NCBI GenBank assembly: GCA_034769895.1
Contig: CM068372.1
Coordinates: 239,034,343 to 239,098,342, forward strand
DNA: 64,000 nucleotides
Direction of reading: 5' to 3'
Source: Magicicada septendecula
Taxonomy: Eukaryota; Arthropoda; Insecta; Hemiptera; Cicadidae
Position numbers and translations under genes: made by a program. The notes below the pieces were generated by a model. That model did not search any database, was not told the origin of the DNA, and worked only from the letters and a program-made list of their open reading frames with translations. Of this stretch, positions 46,661-57,031 are shown piece after piece; within the stretch, counting starts at the first letter, position 1; the number at the start of each line of letters is the position of its first letter.

Positions 46661-48346
46661 CTATGGGTCACCTTGATAGTTGTTCTGATTACGGTTCATG
46701 TTGTTCTGGTTATTGTTTTGGTTGTTGTTGTACGACAAGTAATTCGGTGCATTCTGATTATCATTCCACCGGTTGTATTTTTGATTCACTATTCGATTCC
46801 TCTTATATTGATTGTCGTTTTCGTGGTCTTCTAATAAACTGGCCATTCCCTGTATGGTTTTAATTTGTCCCTGTCTCCTGGCTCTCTGGATAGCGTCCTC
46901 ATAGTGATAGCCTAGTTGTATTACTAGGGATTCTTCTGCTATTTTTGGCTCGAGATTTCTAGCTAGGCATACCTTTCCTAAGAAATACGAGGTTAGTGTA
47001 TGTCCTGCCTGCGGCTCATATCTTCCATTACTAATATCATTCCTCACTACATTTTGAGTAGATTCGGACCAGTATTTTTCGCGGAATAAGGCTTTGAATT
47101 CCTGTGTACAGCTGATTTCTGGTCGAGTGGCTGTCCACCAATTGTCATTTGTGTCCTTAAACATCTCGTCGATGAGGCTCCTCACTGTCGTCCATCTGGT
47201 TTCACGGTTCTTCTCTATGAGTTCCTCCACTCTCTTTAGGAATTCTATTGGGTTTCTTCTGTAACTCCTAAAGTTTATCACCTCTCTATTTTCACTGGTA
47301 ATAATATGAGTGTTATTGCAAGGCTTCTCCCTCAAAGCGTCTAGTTCCTCCTGCATCTGCCTTTCCCTCTGACTGATTCCTATTATCTCCTCTTTATTTT
47401 CCTAAGTTTGTCCGTCGACCTTATTGTTAGTGGTGTACACTCTTTCGACACGTTCACTGATGTCCGTTTGGATTTCTTTGTGCCTCTCCTCCAGCTTCTG
47501 GAGCACCTCATGTTTATTTTTTGTGCACTCTTCGGTGTTGATTTGCTGCAGTTCTTGAACTCTGATAATTCCTTCCTCCTCGATGTGATTTATTTTATTA
47601 GTCAATTCTTCCCGGACATTTATTACAGTTTCGATTATCTCGGTTATTGTTTGTTTGATCTCCTCTCTACATTCCAACAACTGTTGCCGCAATTCCTCCT
47701 TCGTCTTCTCGCTGTCTTCCTTCAACTGTCTTTGGAGGGTTTCATTGTTGTTCTCGATCTTGTTGTTTAATATTTCAAGATCTTTCTTTATTTGCCTCTT
47801 CAGCTCCTCACTCTTCTTTTCTAACGTCTCCTGGCTTCTCTTCAGGACTTCATGGTTGCTTTCCATTTTATTATTTAGAAGTTCTATGTTCTCCTTGATT
47901 TGCTTCTTCAATTCTTCACTGTTTCTGTCCAGTTTTTCATTTAAGAATTCCCTGTCTTCCTTTCTTTGTTCCCTTGTTTCTTCCTTCATTCTCTCTTGTA
48001 ACGATTCTAATTTTTTATTCAATTCTTCACTGTTCTTGTCCAGTTTTTTATTTAAGAATTCCCTGTCTTCCTTTCTATGTTCCTGCATTTTGTTATTCCC
48101 CTCCATTAGGATTTTTAGCATCTCCTGCATGCTCAGGTCCTCTTTCTGAGTGGGTTTACTTGGTTGGTCCCCGACTGTTCCTTCCACTTCCGGTTCTGGT
48201 TGGAGTGGATTTTCTGGTTGGTCCTCCTGGGGATCCTCTTCGAACAATTCCCCGATAATTTCTTCAATTTCTTCCATCTCTTCTTGGTCGGTACCTTCAG
48301 TTCCTTTCTTTGTTTGGTATCTTGTAACCATGGAATGTCTCCTCAT
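46661..48346 (-). pseudogene. gag of element A, one nonsense codon
   Basis: ATG at 48346 (MRRHSMVTRYQTKKGTEGTD), 25 bases from the primer site. Acidic N-terminus, then a coiled coil of about 200 residues with near-repeats (EDREFLNKKLDKNSEELN, EDREFLNEKLDRNSEELK). TAG at 47402-47404 interrupts; the same frame resumes with the capsid-like domain (YRRNPIEFLKRVEEL, FKALFREKYWSESTQ, IQLGYHYEDAIQRAR) and an Asn/Gln-rich tail. A frame change near 46660 leads to a further Asn-rich stretch (to 46414) before protease. No zinc knuckle. Confidence 0.85.
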
Positions 48347-48370
48347 AATCGCCGCTAGTCTCCTTTTCTA

Positions 48371-48390
48371 GCCCCACGTTGGGCGCCAAT
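48371..48390 (-). promoter_or_regulatory. Primer binding site of element A, lysine-tRNA type
   Basis: Minus strand TGGCGCCCAACGTGGGGC, one to three bases inside the LTR edge. This is the sequence known for Osvaldo-like gypsy elements primed by tRNA-Lys. Confidence 0.8.
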
Positions 48391-48391
48391 C

Positions 48392-51300
48392 TGTAACGAA
48401 ATGATTCTGTCGTGTCTGTAAACGACGAGTATAGGGTTATGTGTGAGTGCGTTCGTCTCGCACTGGGGTCGTTACATCTTTTCTTGTGCTAACGATGTCC
48501 GTAGCGATTTTGTAATTACCAGTACAACACGGTAGTAACCTTACCTGTTACTAAATAGGGATTTGTGATTCCCGGGTGGCGCCAAATTGTTTACTAAAAA
48601 CAATTAAAATTATTAAAATTCTTAGATAATATGGTTTAACTAAGTTCACAGCTGTGACGGCCGGAGCATTCAAATACTTCCCGCCTTGGTTAGACGGCTG
48701 ACTCGATCAAGTAGTGTGTCGATTTGCAACGTGAGCGCTGTACCGTCAAAGCTAATTCGCTAACAAACACAAATTATATGATACACTCCCTATGAAATAA
48801 TAACAATGGTTACTCCCTGTACTAGTTATTTTAATGGTTGATAAATAAATTTTCAGTTTGACAATTAAATTATATTGGTTGATTAATAAATTTGCACCGA
48901 CTTATTACATGAAACACTTATTCTCAGGATGACGAATCGATTTTGGTAACGAGGTATTCACATCAGCATGGCCGCTGAGGTGTTTAGCTATTACAATTAT
49001 TTTTCGTTCCAAAATTTGGATTCTTTTGATTACAAGACAAATAATTCCTATGATTACAATAAAAAGTACATTACCTTACTTTACGTGTACTTAAATAATA
49101 AGGTGTGTGGTTACAATATGTTCTGTAGTGTCGTTAAATGTGTTTATAAAGTTCATATTCACACAACAGGTTATGTGTTATGTTAACAAATTTTCAGTGT
49201 TTATTTTTCTTAATTAATCTTTGAAAGAAAATATTCGGTTGACAGAGAGAGTTTATTACTTTTAGAAATATTTAAATTGAGTTTATTTTTTGGAAATAGG
49301 GTAATTAAGGATACTTAACACATCAGATGACTTGGTGTTATCGAACATTGAGTTGGAAGAGGATTGGGCTGCAATCGTTTTCTGTTTTCATTACTCTTGG
49401 GACTTAAGTAGGTCTGGCGTCCTTTTCATATTAGGTTTGGTCATATTTTCCTTTAATTTCCTGGTATTTTGGTCGTTGGCATCAGTTGACAGTTCCAGTT
49501 GTTCGTCTGCTTCTTATTCGATCATCGTTTTGAATTTTGTTTATTGATTTTAATTTTTTTATTAAAAATTTGTCTTTTAAAATTCGGCTTCTGTTCTGCA
49601 CGAGTGACGCTTTACGAGTAACGATATTCAACCGTAATTCCGTCCCTAATGGCAGTTGCTATGGTTACCAATTAAATTTGATTGGCTTAGATTGACATAA
49701 TCCATTGTTATCAAAATTTGAATTCTTTTCAAAATCCTTGTATATCTTCTGATTGCTCTTATTCCTCTATCTTCCCTCCTAAGTATTATCTATTATCACT
49801 GTTATTTGTATTTCCTTTCATAGATAAATTTGTTACCCCATAAGTTTGGGTTATTTTATGTTTTATGATTTTACAATTATTTTAATACTTGCTAATTACA
49901 TTTCTTTTTGAATTCAAATATTTATTATAATATTTTGTCTTAAAAATAATTACAATTTATCCTTGGTGAGTTATTCGCCCCGGATTTGCTAATTTCTTAG
50001 TTAACTTATTACAATTTGTAGTTGTTTGTTCTTGACAGTTAGGCATTTTCCTAGGCCTAAGTAGCCATTATTTGTATTTACTTATTTCATACAAATTATG
50101 TCTCTTTTCTGCATAATGAGTTTAATTTTGTTATTATAATTGGTTGTTTTATGTATTGATGTGTTTTGGTTCTGTTGTAGTGTTATTATTATGTTACTAT
50201 TCTTTTATACATCATGAATTGCTAATCATTTACTATCTGGTTTTCTCGACATTTCTTTATTTTCTTATTTATTTAATTTGCCAATAAAACAATGTGGCTA
50301 ATATTTACTACTTTTGTTCACATAAAAATACATCTAGGTCTATGGTCTGTATAATTCTTCCATCCATATCCTATTTCTAAACTTGATTAAATAATTATTT
50401 GTTAACATTGGTTTACAGTTAATTTCTTTTTATATTATTTTTTGTATGATAAACAACATCACATTTTTTGAACTTACTTTAATAATGATCCCTTGTAACA
50501 TGGGCTGTTTATTGATTTGTTTTAACTTCTTAACTTTTTAAATATTCTTTACTTTCACTCCATGCTAACACTATCTATTTTCTCTTTCATGGGATTCTCC
50601 CTTTTAATTATAACTGTATTCAATTAAACTTAACAATAATGTTCTTTCTTAATTAATACTGTCTTTATCACTTTTCAGCGTTCATTATACCTTAATTAAC
50701 TGTTTACACTTAATACTATTCTTGACAACTTTCTTACTTACTAATATTTTTCACTGTTAACCTTTTAGTGTTTCTTATTGATTTACTATGTTTTTATGCT
50801 TTTATCCTTCACTATTTTTCACTATACAAACATTCTTTGTTATACATCATTCTTATTTAATCATCACCTTCACTTTTAAATTATTTATTGTTGATTATAA
50901 TTCATTTAGTGTTTTTTCTATATCACTTTATTTTGGGATTCTTACACTTCCACTTTTGCACTTCTAAAATGTTTTTGGTTTTAAGTGTTTCTAAACGGGT
51001 AATCCCTCTAATTACTTTCTCACTACCGTACTATCTCTTTCATTACAAATATCATTAATAATATTAACAATTTTATGTCTCTATTGAGTTTAACCTTACT
51101 TCTAACTCTAATATGTGGGTTAGTTTGCTTTTTATATTTAACATTCTTTAATTGGGTTGCTTTCAATTATCATTTACTTTATTATACATTAATTGATAAT
51201 AATATTTATTTATTACTTAAGTTATTTATTGGTTTCTGTTTCAACCTTACATTGAGTGTATCATTTCTTCTGCTTTTCTTCTTTATTACTTGTTCGTGTC

Positions 51301-51747
51301 TTATCACAGAGTTTCATTTTTATTTATTTCCCGTTATCTTAGGTTTGTTTCTTTTTCCATTTTCCTCCTTCTTCACCTTTGGTGTATTTCCTTTCTATCT
51401 TGTTTTTCCATCTTCTCCTTGGAGTTCATTTTAATAAGTGGTATTGAGTCATTCAATTCCTTCAATTGGTTTCATTTTTGCTTGGTTTCGTTTTTTTCCC
51501 TCCTTCATTTGGTTTGGTTAATCACTTCCTTATTTGGTTTTATTCTCGTTTGTTTTGGTTTGTTCCCTTCTTCTTTTGTTTCCTTTTGTTGGGTCAATCA
51601 CTTGGGTTATGTCATGTCGTCGTTTGTCGTGTCATTGTCTTTTTATTTTCTTTATATTAAACATTTTATTTTATATGAATTATTATTTTATATTCAGAAT
51701 CATCTTTTTTATCCATGGTATTGTGGTGGCTTATTTGTGTTGTAACA
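48392..51747 (-). repeat. 5' LTR of element A
   Basis: 3356 bp, + strand from TGTAACGAAATG to GTTGTAACA, inverted-repeat ends of the TG...CA type. Includes a second TGGCGCC-like site near 48567-48585 and a smaller inverted pair TGTAACGA (48392) / TCGTTACA (about 48469-48476). The right side switches to integrase sequence of element B type at 51748. Confidence 0.7.
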
Positions 51748-52380
51748 ACGTTAACACTGGTTGTATGCCGTGCTGAGTTAGCGTTTCCGTCCATGCTTTA
51801 TTTTATAATTGTTTACCTTGGTCACTCAATATCTTTTTGATTTGACCATACTTCGGTACATATTTTCGTAGTATGACATTCAGTACACTTTTTGTGGTAG
51901 GTCTGCGAATAGCGTAGAGTCAAACTTCCTTGGTGAACACATCTATAAATACAAGTATGTGCTTCGTACCCCCGTGAATAGCTCTCGGAAATGGGCCCAG
52001 GAAGTCTACTGCTACTAATTCTCCCTTTTCCTGTGTCTTTATATTTTGCATATCTACATATGAGTGAAGATTCGGATGTCGTGCTGTTTTACATTCGTAG
52101 CATCCTTTTAAGATTGCTTTTATTCTTGTAAACATATTATTCAAAATGAAGTCTTCCTTCAAAGCTAAATGACATTTTAAAGTAGACGCATTTGCTAAAC
52201 TTTGATGACATGGTATAGTTAGTGTTTTTAACATCTCTGGTGATAGGACTATTTTCCAATCATAATTGACGAGTTTACACAATATACTATTTTTAATCGT
52301 ATACCTACTAGATAGTGTTGATAACTACAAGTGACTTATCTGCGGATCTTTATTTTGTTCACTTGCTAGATTATTTATCA
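51748..52380 (-). pseudogene. Second copy of the element B integrase, without hAT insertion
   Basis: Minus strand: zinc domain (HQSLANASTLKCH, CYECK), first Asp (VAVDFLGPF) and part of the core, matching 33340-32948 and then 29275-29055 with no gap. The hAT target GCTTCGTA is present once at 51961-51968. Cut on the left by the element A LTR and on the right by PLE family A at 52381. Confidence 0.88.
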
Positions 52381-52467
52381 AATTTAATATTCATGTTTAA
52401 TATGGTAACCAAATCACTTGTACGAATTAATAAATTAATTACCTTAATTATCCGCCGTGTGATTTCT

Positions 52468-52530
52468 TAAGCTTCGTCTATGACGCGTTTCGGAGCGTAT
52501 GCTCCATCATCAGATGTTAAAAAGTTAAAA
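52468..52530 (-). ncRNA. Hammerhead ribozyme motif, PLE family A, copy 0
   Basis: Reverse complement of the copy 1 motif: CTGATGA, stem II GGAGC/GCTCC with ATAC loop, GAAAC, GCGTC, then ATAGACGAAGCTTAAG. Same strand as the copy 0 coding sequence. Confidence 0.82.
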
Positions 52531-52640
52531 CTGTCACTCTTGCGAGATCGTTAAAAAGTTAAAATGTCAAGATTTGCATATGAACCGTACGCGGATTTGG
52601 GTGCGCACCCGTTCAAGTTCATTCTGCCACTGAGCGGTTG

Positions 52641-53373
52641 CTACCTTATCGCAGCCCCAGCAAGCAGACTCAAGGCAGTATCGTACAATCGGATGGATAC
52701 AAAGTTCAGGTGGTCATTTAACACGATATCGCGACTCATTGGGTTTGCATATGCACTGTAAATTTCAAATTCCTCCAAGGCATTCACGAAACGGCCCTTA
52801 TAAAACACATGTAACGGTATTAAATTGGAACTAAAATCTGTGTAATTATGATTGTGTGAAATCAGGTGACGGGCGTAATTTGATTTGATGTTGTCAATGT
52901 TTCTTATTTTCTTAGGTAAATGTTCACGAAATCGTTTAAGGAAACCTCTCCCAGTCTGTCCAATGTAGAAGCACTCGCAATCATTACATGTTAACTTATA
53001 TATGCCAGTTTTTTCTTCTGGAGGCGTGTGTTTTTTCGGTTTGAGAATATCCAGTAACTTATTATTAGCCCTGAATGAAATAGTGAAAATATTATTATTC
53101 AATATAGAATACAAAACCTTAGGCATAAAGCTAGTGTAATTAGTAGATATAAAAATTTTTTGCGTGTTGTTGTTTACTCGGGGTATAAGCATTCTTTTTT
53201 CCTGTTTTCTCAACAGTTTGTCAATGGTTAAACTACTGTAACCATTGGCAACCGCGATATATTTTATGACATTTAGCTCATCACGGAAGTCATTATCATC
53301 CAAAGGAATCGTCAATAATCTATGAATGAAACTATTGTAAGCTGCCATTTTATGTGAAAGAGGATGATGAGAG
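52641..53373 (-). pseudogene. PLE family A copy 0: 3' part of the ORF, inverted
   Basis: Minus strand. Contains the end of the linker (SHKMAAYNSFIHRLLTIPLD), and the GIY-YIG domain (TGIYKLTCNDCECFYIGQTG then FLKRFREHL), ending at the normal family stop (GAAIR). RT is absent. It runs into the palindrome centre at 53373, so its open frame extends a few codons into inverted sequence and has no true start. Confidence 0.85.
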
Positions 53374-53375
53374 TG

Positions 53376-54083
53376 ATGGCAGCTTACAATAGTCTCATTC
53401 ATAGATTATTGACGATTCCTTTGGATGATAATGACTTCCGTGATGAGCTAAATGTCATAAAATATATCGCGGTTCCCAATGGTTACTGTAGTTTAACCAT
53501 TGACAAACTGTTGAGAAATCAGGAAAAAAGAATGCTTAAACCCCGAATAAACAACAACACGCAAAAAAATTTTATATCTACTAATTACACTAGCTTTATG
53601 CCTAAGGTTTTGTATTCTATATTGAATAATAATAGTTTCACTATTTCATTCAGGGCTAATAATAAGTTACTGGATATTCTCAAACAGAAAAAACACACGC
53701 CTCCAGAAGAAAAAACTGGCATATATAAGTTAACATGTAATGATTGCGAGTGCTTCTACATTGGACAGACTGGGAGAGGTTTCCTTAAACGATTTCGTGA
53801 ACATTTACCTAAGAAAATAAGAAACATTGACAACATCAAATCAAATTACGCCCGTCACCTGACTTCACACAATCATAATTACACAGATTTTAGTTCCAAT
53901 TTAATACCGTTACATGTGTGTAAGAAGGGCCGTTTCATGAATGCCTTGGAGGAATTTGAAATTTACAGTGCATATGCAAACCCAATGAGTCGCGATATCG
54001 TGTTAAATGACCACCTGAACTTTGTATCCAACCGATTGTACGATACTGCCTTGAGTCTGCTTGCTGGGGCTGCGATAAGGTAG
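53376..54083 (+). pseudogene. PLE family A copy 1: 3' part of the ORF
   Basis: Starts at the palindrome centre with MAAYNSLIHRLL and runs open to the family stop (TAG 54081-54083). Linker plus complete GIY-YIG endonuclease with conserved TGIYKLTCNDC, FYIGQTGRGFLKRF and a CKKGRFMNALEEFEIY C-terminal region. About 235 residues of the about 818-residue family protein; the RT is missing, so it is a truncated copy at the head of the array. Confidence 0.88.
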
Positions 54084-54194
54084 CAACCGCTCAGTGGCAG
54101 AATGAACTTGAACGGGTGCGCACCCAAATCCGCGTACGGTTCATATGCAAATCTTGACATTTTAACTTTTTAACGATCTCGCAAGAGTGACAGT

Positions 54195-54265
54195 TTTAAC
54201 TTTTTAACATCTGATGATGGAGCATACGCTCCGAAACGCGTCATAGACGAAGCTTAAGAAATCAC
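54195..54265 (+). ncRNA. Hammerhead ribozyme motif, PLE family A, copy 1/2 boundary
   Basis: CTGATGA at 54211-54217, stem II GGAGC-ATAC-GCTCC, GAAAC, GCGTC with predicted cleavage after C at about 54242. AT next to the core pairs with AT after the site, and TTTTTAA upstream pairs with TTAAGAA downstream, giving a stem I with an internal loop. The very short stem III is typical of PLE hammerheads, which may work as dimers. It lies 128 nt after the stop and about 90 nt before the next ATG. Confidence 0.88.
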
Positions 54266-54329
54266 ACGGCGGATAATTAAGGTAATTAATTTATTAATTC
54301 GTACAAGTGATTTGGTTACCATATTAAAC

Positions 54330-56785
54330 ATGAATATTAAATTAGAGCCTAGCCAAGCAAGCATGGTATTTAAATTCCAAAATGTCAAAATTCAGTTATT
54401 AAAAACTAACTTGCATATCAAGTTCAATAAAATTTGTTTACAAAAGAACATAACTCCTAAGTATGCCACTGTGAAAATTAATTGCTCTTCCAAGGCCGCG
54501 AAAATAACACAACAATACGCTGAACGATTTCGCGTCAAGGAAGAAATTAAAGCTTTATACATTAAAAAATCTCTCCTCAACACTCGTTTGCTTAAACTGC
54601 ATTTGCAGATTCTTAACAATATTCATCCTGTCATTATCGATAAAGTTTTAGATTCCGTACACAGATACATACATGATATTGTACGTCGTACACATTTTAG
54701 TCAATCACGCAAACTTCTTATGCTAGAACATAAACATCACCAAGAGTCTGCATTGTTTGTAAACACACATTTAACCCTAGAGTCATGAACTTAACTACAA
54801 CAGTCTTTGATGATAACGAAATGAAGCTTTTAAATAAAGGGATGAATTATAATCTCCCAACGGTCGGTAAAAACAAACTTATCTATGAAATCGTTGAAGC
54901 GGAGGCAGCCGTCAAATCTATTTCAGACCCACACTTACAAAATGAAGCACGTGTACTTATAAATAATAAATTCAATAGAGCCATTAAATTAAACAATAAT
55001 CTACCTCTTGTTTCACGTGGTCAGTCTAGGTACTCTAGTGAATATAAAACTTTAAAACACATGAAAACAAAATTAATCGACAACAATGCCCTTATCGTTA
55101 AGGCAGATAAAGGAAATACGCTAGTCATCATGGACACTGATTCATACAGTGATAAAGTTCATGATTTCATTTCTAACAACAACATTAAAATATTAAACTC
55201 TGACCCCACTGATTTGTACGTCAGGGAACTTAACAATTGTATTAATAAATGTACCAATTTATTCAATGAAAGCACACGACGTTCCTTAAAGCCCATCAAT
55301 GCTAAAGCCCCGATATTCACAGGACTACCTAAAATTCATAAACATAACATACCTATCAGACCGCTCGTGAACTTTACCACTGCTCCTGGCTTCAAAACTG
55401 CAAAAGCACTAGTTCGTTTGATAAAAGATAATTTACAATTACGTAATAATCATAGTATTAAGAACAACAATAATTTTATTATTGATATTAAATCTGTTGA
55501 ACTGCAACCTAACCACAAATTGGCGTCGTTCGACATAACTAATTTATACACGAACATCCCAATCATAGATACATTACAGATTTTAAGAAACAATTTATCT
55601 GACAATAGTTGCATGAACACACAAACAATAAATGAGTTGATTAATTTACTCGAGGTTATTTTGAAACAAAACTATTTCACTTTTAATGGCTCTTTTTACA
55701 TTCAAAATGATGGCCTAGCAATGGGCTCACCCCTTTCCGGCCTACTGGCCGATATTTATTTAAATTATTATGAGAATACTCACTTGTTGAACAATAATAT
55801 ATATGCAAATAAAATAATATTTTATGCACGGTATGTAGACGATACGTTTTTAATTTTTGATGGTTCTATAAGACAAATCGAATTATTTAAAAACTGTCTA
55901 AATAAAATAAATAGAAACATCCAGTTTACTCTTGAAATAGAGGTTGATAACAAGATAAACTTTCTAGATTTAACCATCACTCGACAGATGAATAAACTAA
56001 AGTTCAACATTTATAGGAAACCGACTACCACTGACACCACAATACACGCAGGCTCTCATCATCTTCTTTCACATAAAATGGCAGCGTACAATAGTCTCAT
56101 TCATAGATTATTGACGATTCCTTTGGATGATAATGACTTCCGTGATGAGCTAAATGTCATAAAATATATCGCGGTTGCCAATGGTTACAGTAGTTTAACC
56201 ATTGACAAACTGTTGAGAAAACAGGAAAAAAGAATGCTTAAACCCCGAATAAACAACAACACGCAAAAAATTTTTATATCTACTAATTACACTAGCTTTA
56301 TGCCTAAGGTTTTGTATTCTATATTGAATAATAATAGTTTCACTAATTCATTCAGGACTAATAATAAGTTACTGGATATTCTCAAACCGAAAAAACACAC
56401 GCCTCCAGAAGAAAAAACTGGCACATATAAGTTAACATGTAATGATTGCGAGTGCTTCTACATTGGACAGACTGGGAGAGGTTTCCTTAAACGATTTCGT
56501 GAACATTTACCTAAGAAAATAAGAAACATTGACAACATCAAATCAAATTACGCCCGTCACCTGACTTCACACAATCATAATTACACAGATTTTAGCTCCA
56601 ATTTAATACCGTTACATGTGTGTAAGAAGGGCCGTTTCATGAATGCCTTGGAGGAATTTGAAATTTACTGTGCATATGCAAACCCAATGATTCGCGATAT
56701 CGTGTTAAATGACCACCTGAAGTTTGTATCCAACCGATTGTACGATACTGCCTTGAGTCTGCTTGCTGGGTCTGCGATAAGGTAG
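54330..56785 (+). pseudogene. PLE family A copy 2: RT + GIY-YIG protein, one frameshift
   Basis: Starts at ATG 54330 (MNIKLEPSQASMVFKF); an upstream open stretch lacks an ATG. The full family product would be about 818 residues. One base is missing near 54751 relative to copies 3 and 4, shifting the frame; the rest is open from about 54785 to TAG 56783-56785. N-terminal domain (about 150 residues), then RT: LIVKADKGNTLVIMD, LPKIHKHNIPIRPLVNF, SFDITNLYTNIPI, GLAMGSPLSGLLADIYL, catalytic YARYVDDTFLIF, INFLDLTITR. Then linker and GIY-YIG endonuclease, here with GTY instead of GIY (TGTYKLTCNDC). PLEs use the endonuclease nick to prime reverse transcription at chromosomal targets. Confidence 0.9.
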
Positions 56786-56896
56786 CAACCGCTCAGTGGC
56801 AGAATGAACTTGAACGGGTGCGCACCCAAATCCGCGTACGGTTCATATGCAAATCTTGACATTTTAACTTTTTAACGATCTCGCAAGAGTGACAGT

Positions 56897-56967
56897 TTTA
56901 ACTTTTTAACATCTGATGATGGAGCATACGCTCCGAAACGCGTCATAGACGAAGCTTAAGAAATCAC
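56897..56967 (+). ncRNA. Hammerhead ribozyme motif, PLE family A, copy 2/3 boundary
   Basis: CTGATGA at 56913-56919 followed by the same stem II, GAAAC and GCGTC as at 54211. Identical in core and spacing to the other family A motifs, between the stop of copy 2 and the ATG of copy 3. Confidence 0.88.
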
Positions 56968-57031
56968 ACGGCGGATAATTAAGGTAATTAATTTATTAAT
57001 TCGTACAAGTGATTTGGTTACCATATTAAAC

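Larger units (their letters stand above)
37612..51747 (-). mobile_element. LTR element A: Osvaldo-like gypsy element with very long LTRs
   Basis: LTRs at 37612-40828 (3', outer end truncated) and 48392-51747 (5'), primer site 48371-48390, gag 48346-46661, then protease, RT, RNase H and integrase to 41960, all on the minus strand. A hAT-type element (42448-43261) splits the integrase. The pol region keeps one frame over 4 kb with about five nonsense codons and no major deletion, so this is the most complete LTR element in the window. The right end lies inside an element B-type integrase fragment, the presumed target. Confidence 0.85.
52381..54343. repeat. Large palindrome of PLE family A copies
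   Basis: Left arm 52381-53348 and right arm 53376 to about 54343 are inverted copies (about 968 bp each) around a 27-bp loop. Each arm contains, outward from the centre, the RT-to-endonuclease linker, GIY-YIG domain, stop, palindromic GGGTGCGCACCC, hammerhead motif and the leader up to the next start codon. The right arm continues into a full unit; the left arm stops in element B integrase DNA. Confidence 0.9.

Noticed and set aside
48555..48585. tRNA-like 3' end (GATTCCCGGGTGGCGCCA)
   Set aside because: No D-arm, anticodon arm or matching acceptor strand precedes it, and it recurs only in the other LTR of element A; more likely an old primer-site sequence inside the LTR.
52564..56862. A conserved 65-codon frame (MSRFAYEPYADLGAHPFK) antisense to each PLE family A 3' end
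   Set aside because: It is repeated only because the PLE copies are near-identical; it overlaps the coding end and the palindrome on the other strand and has no known motif.
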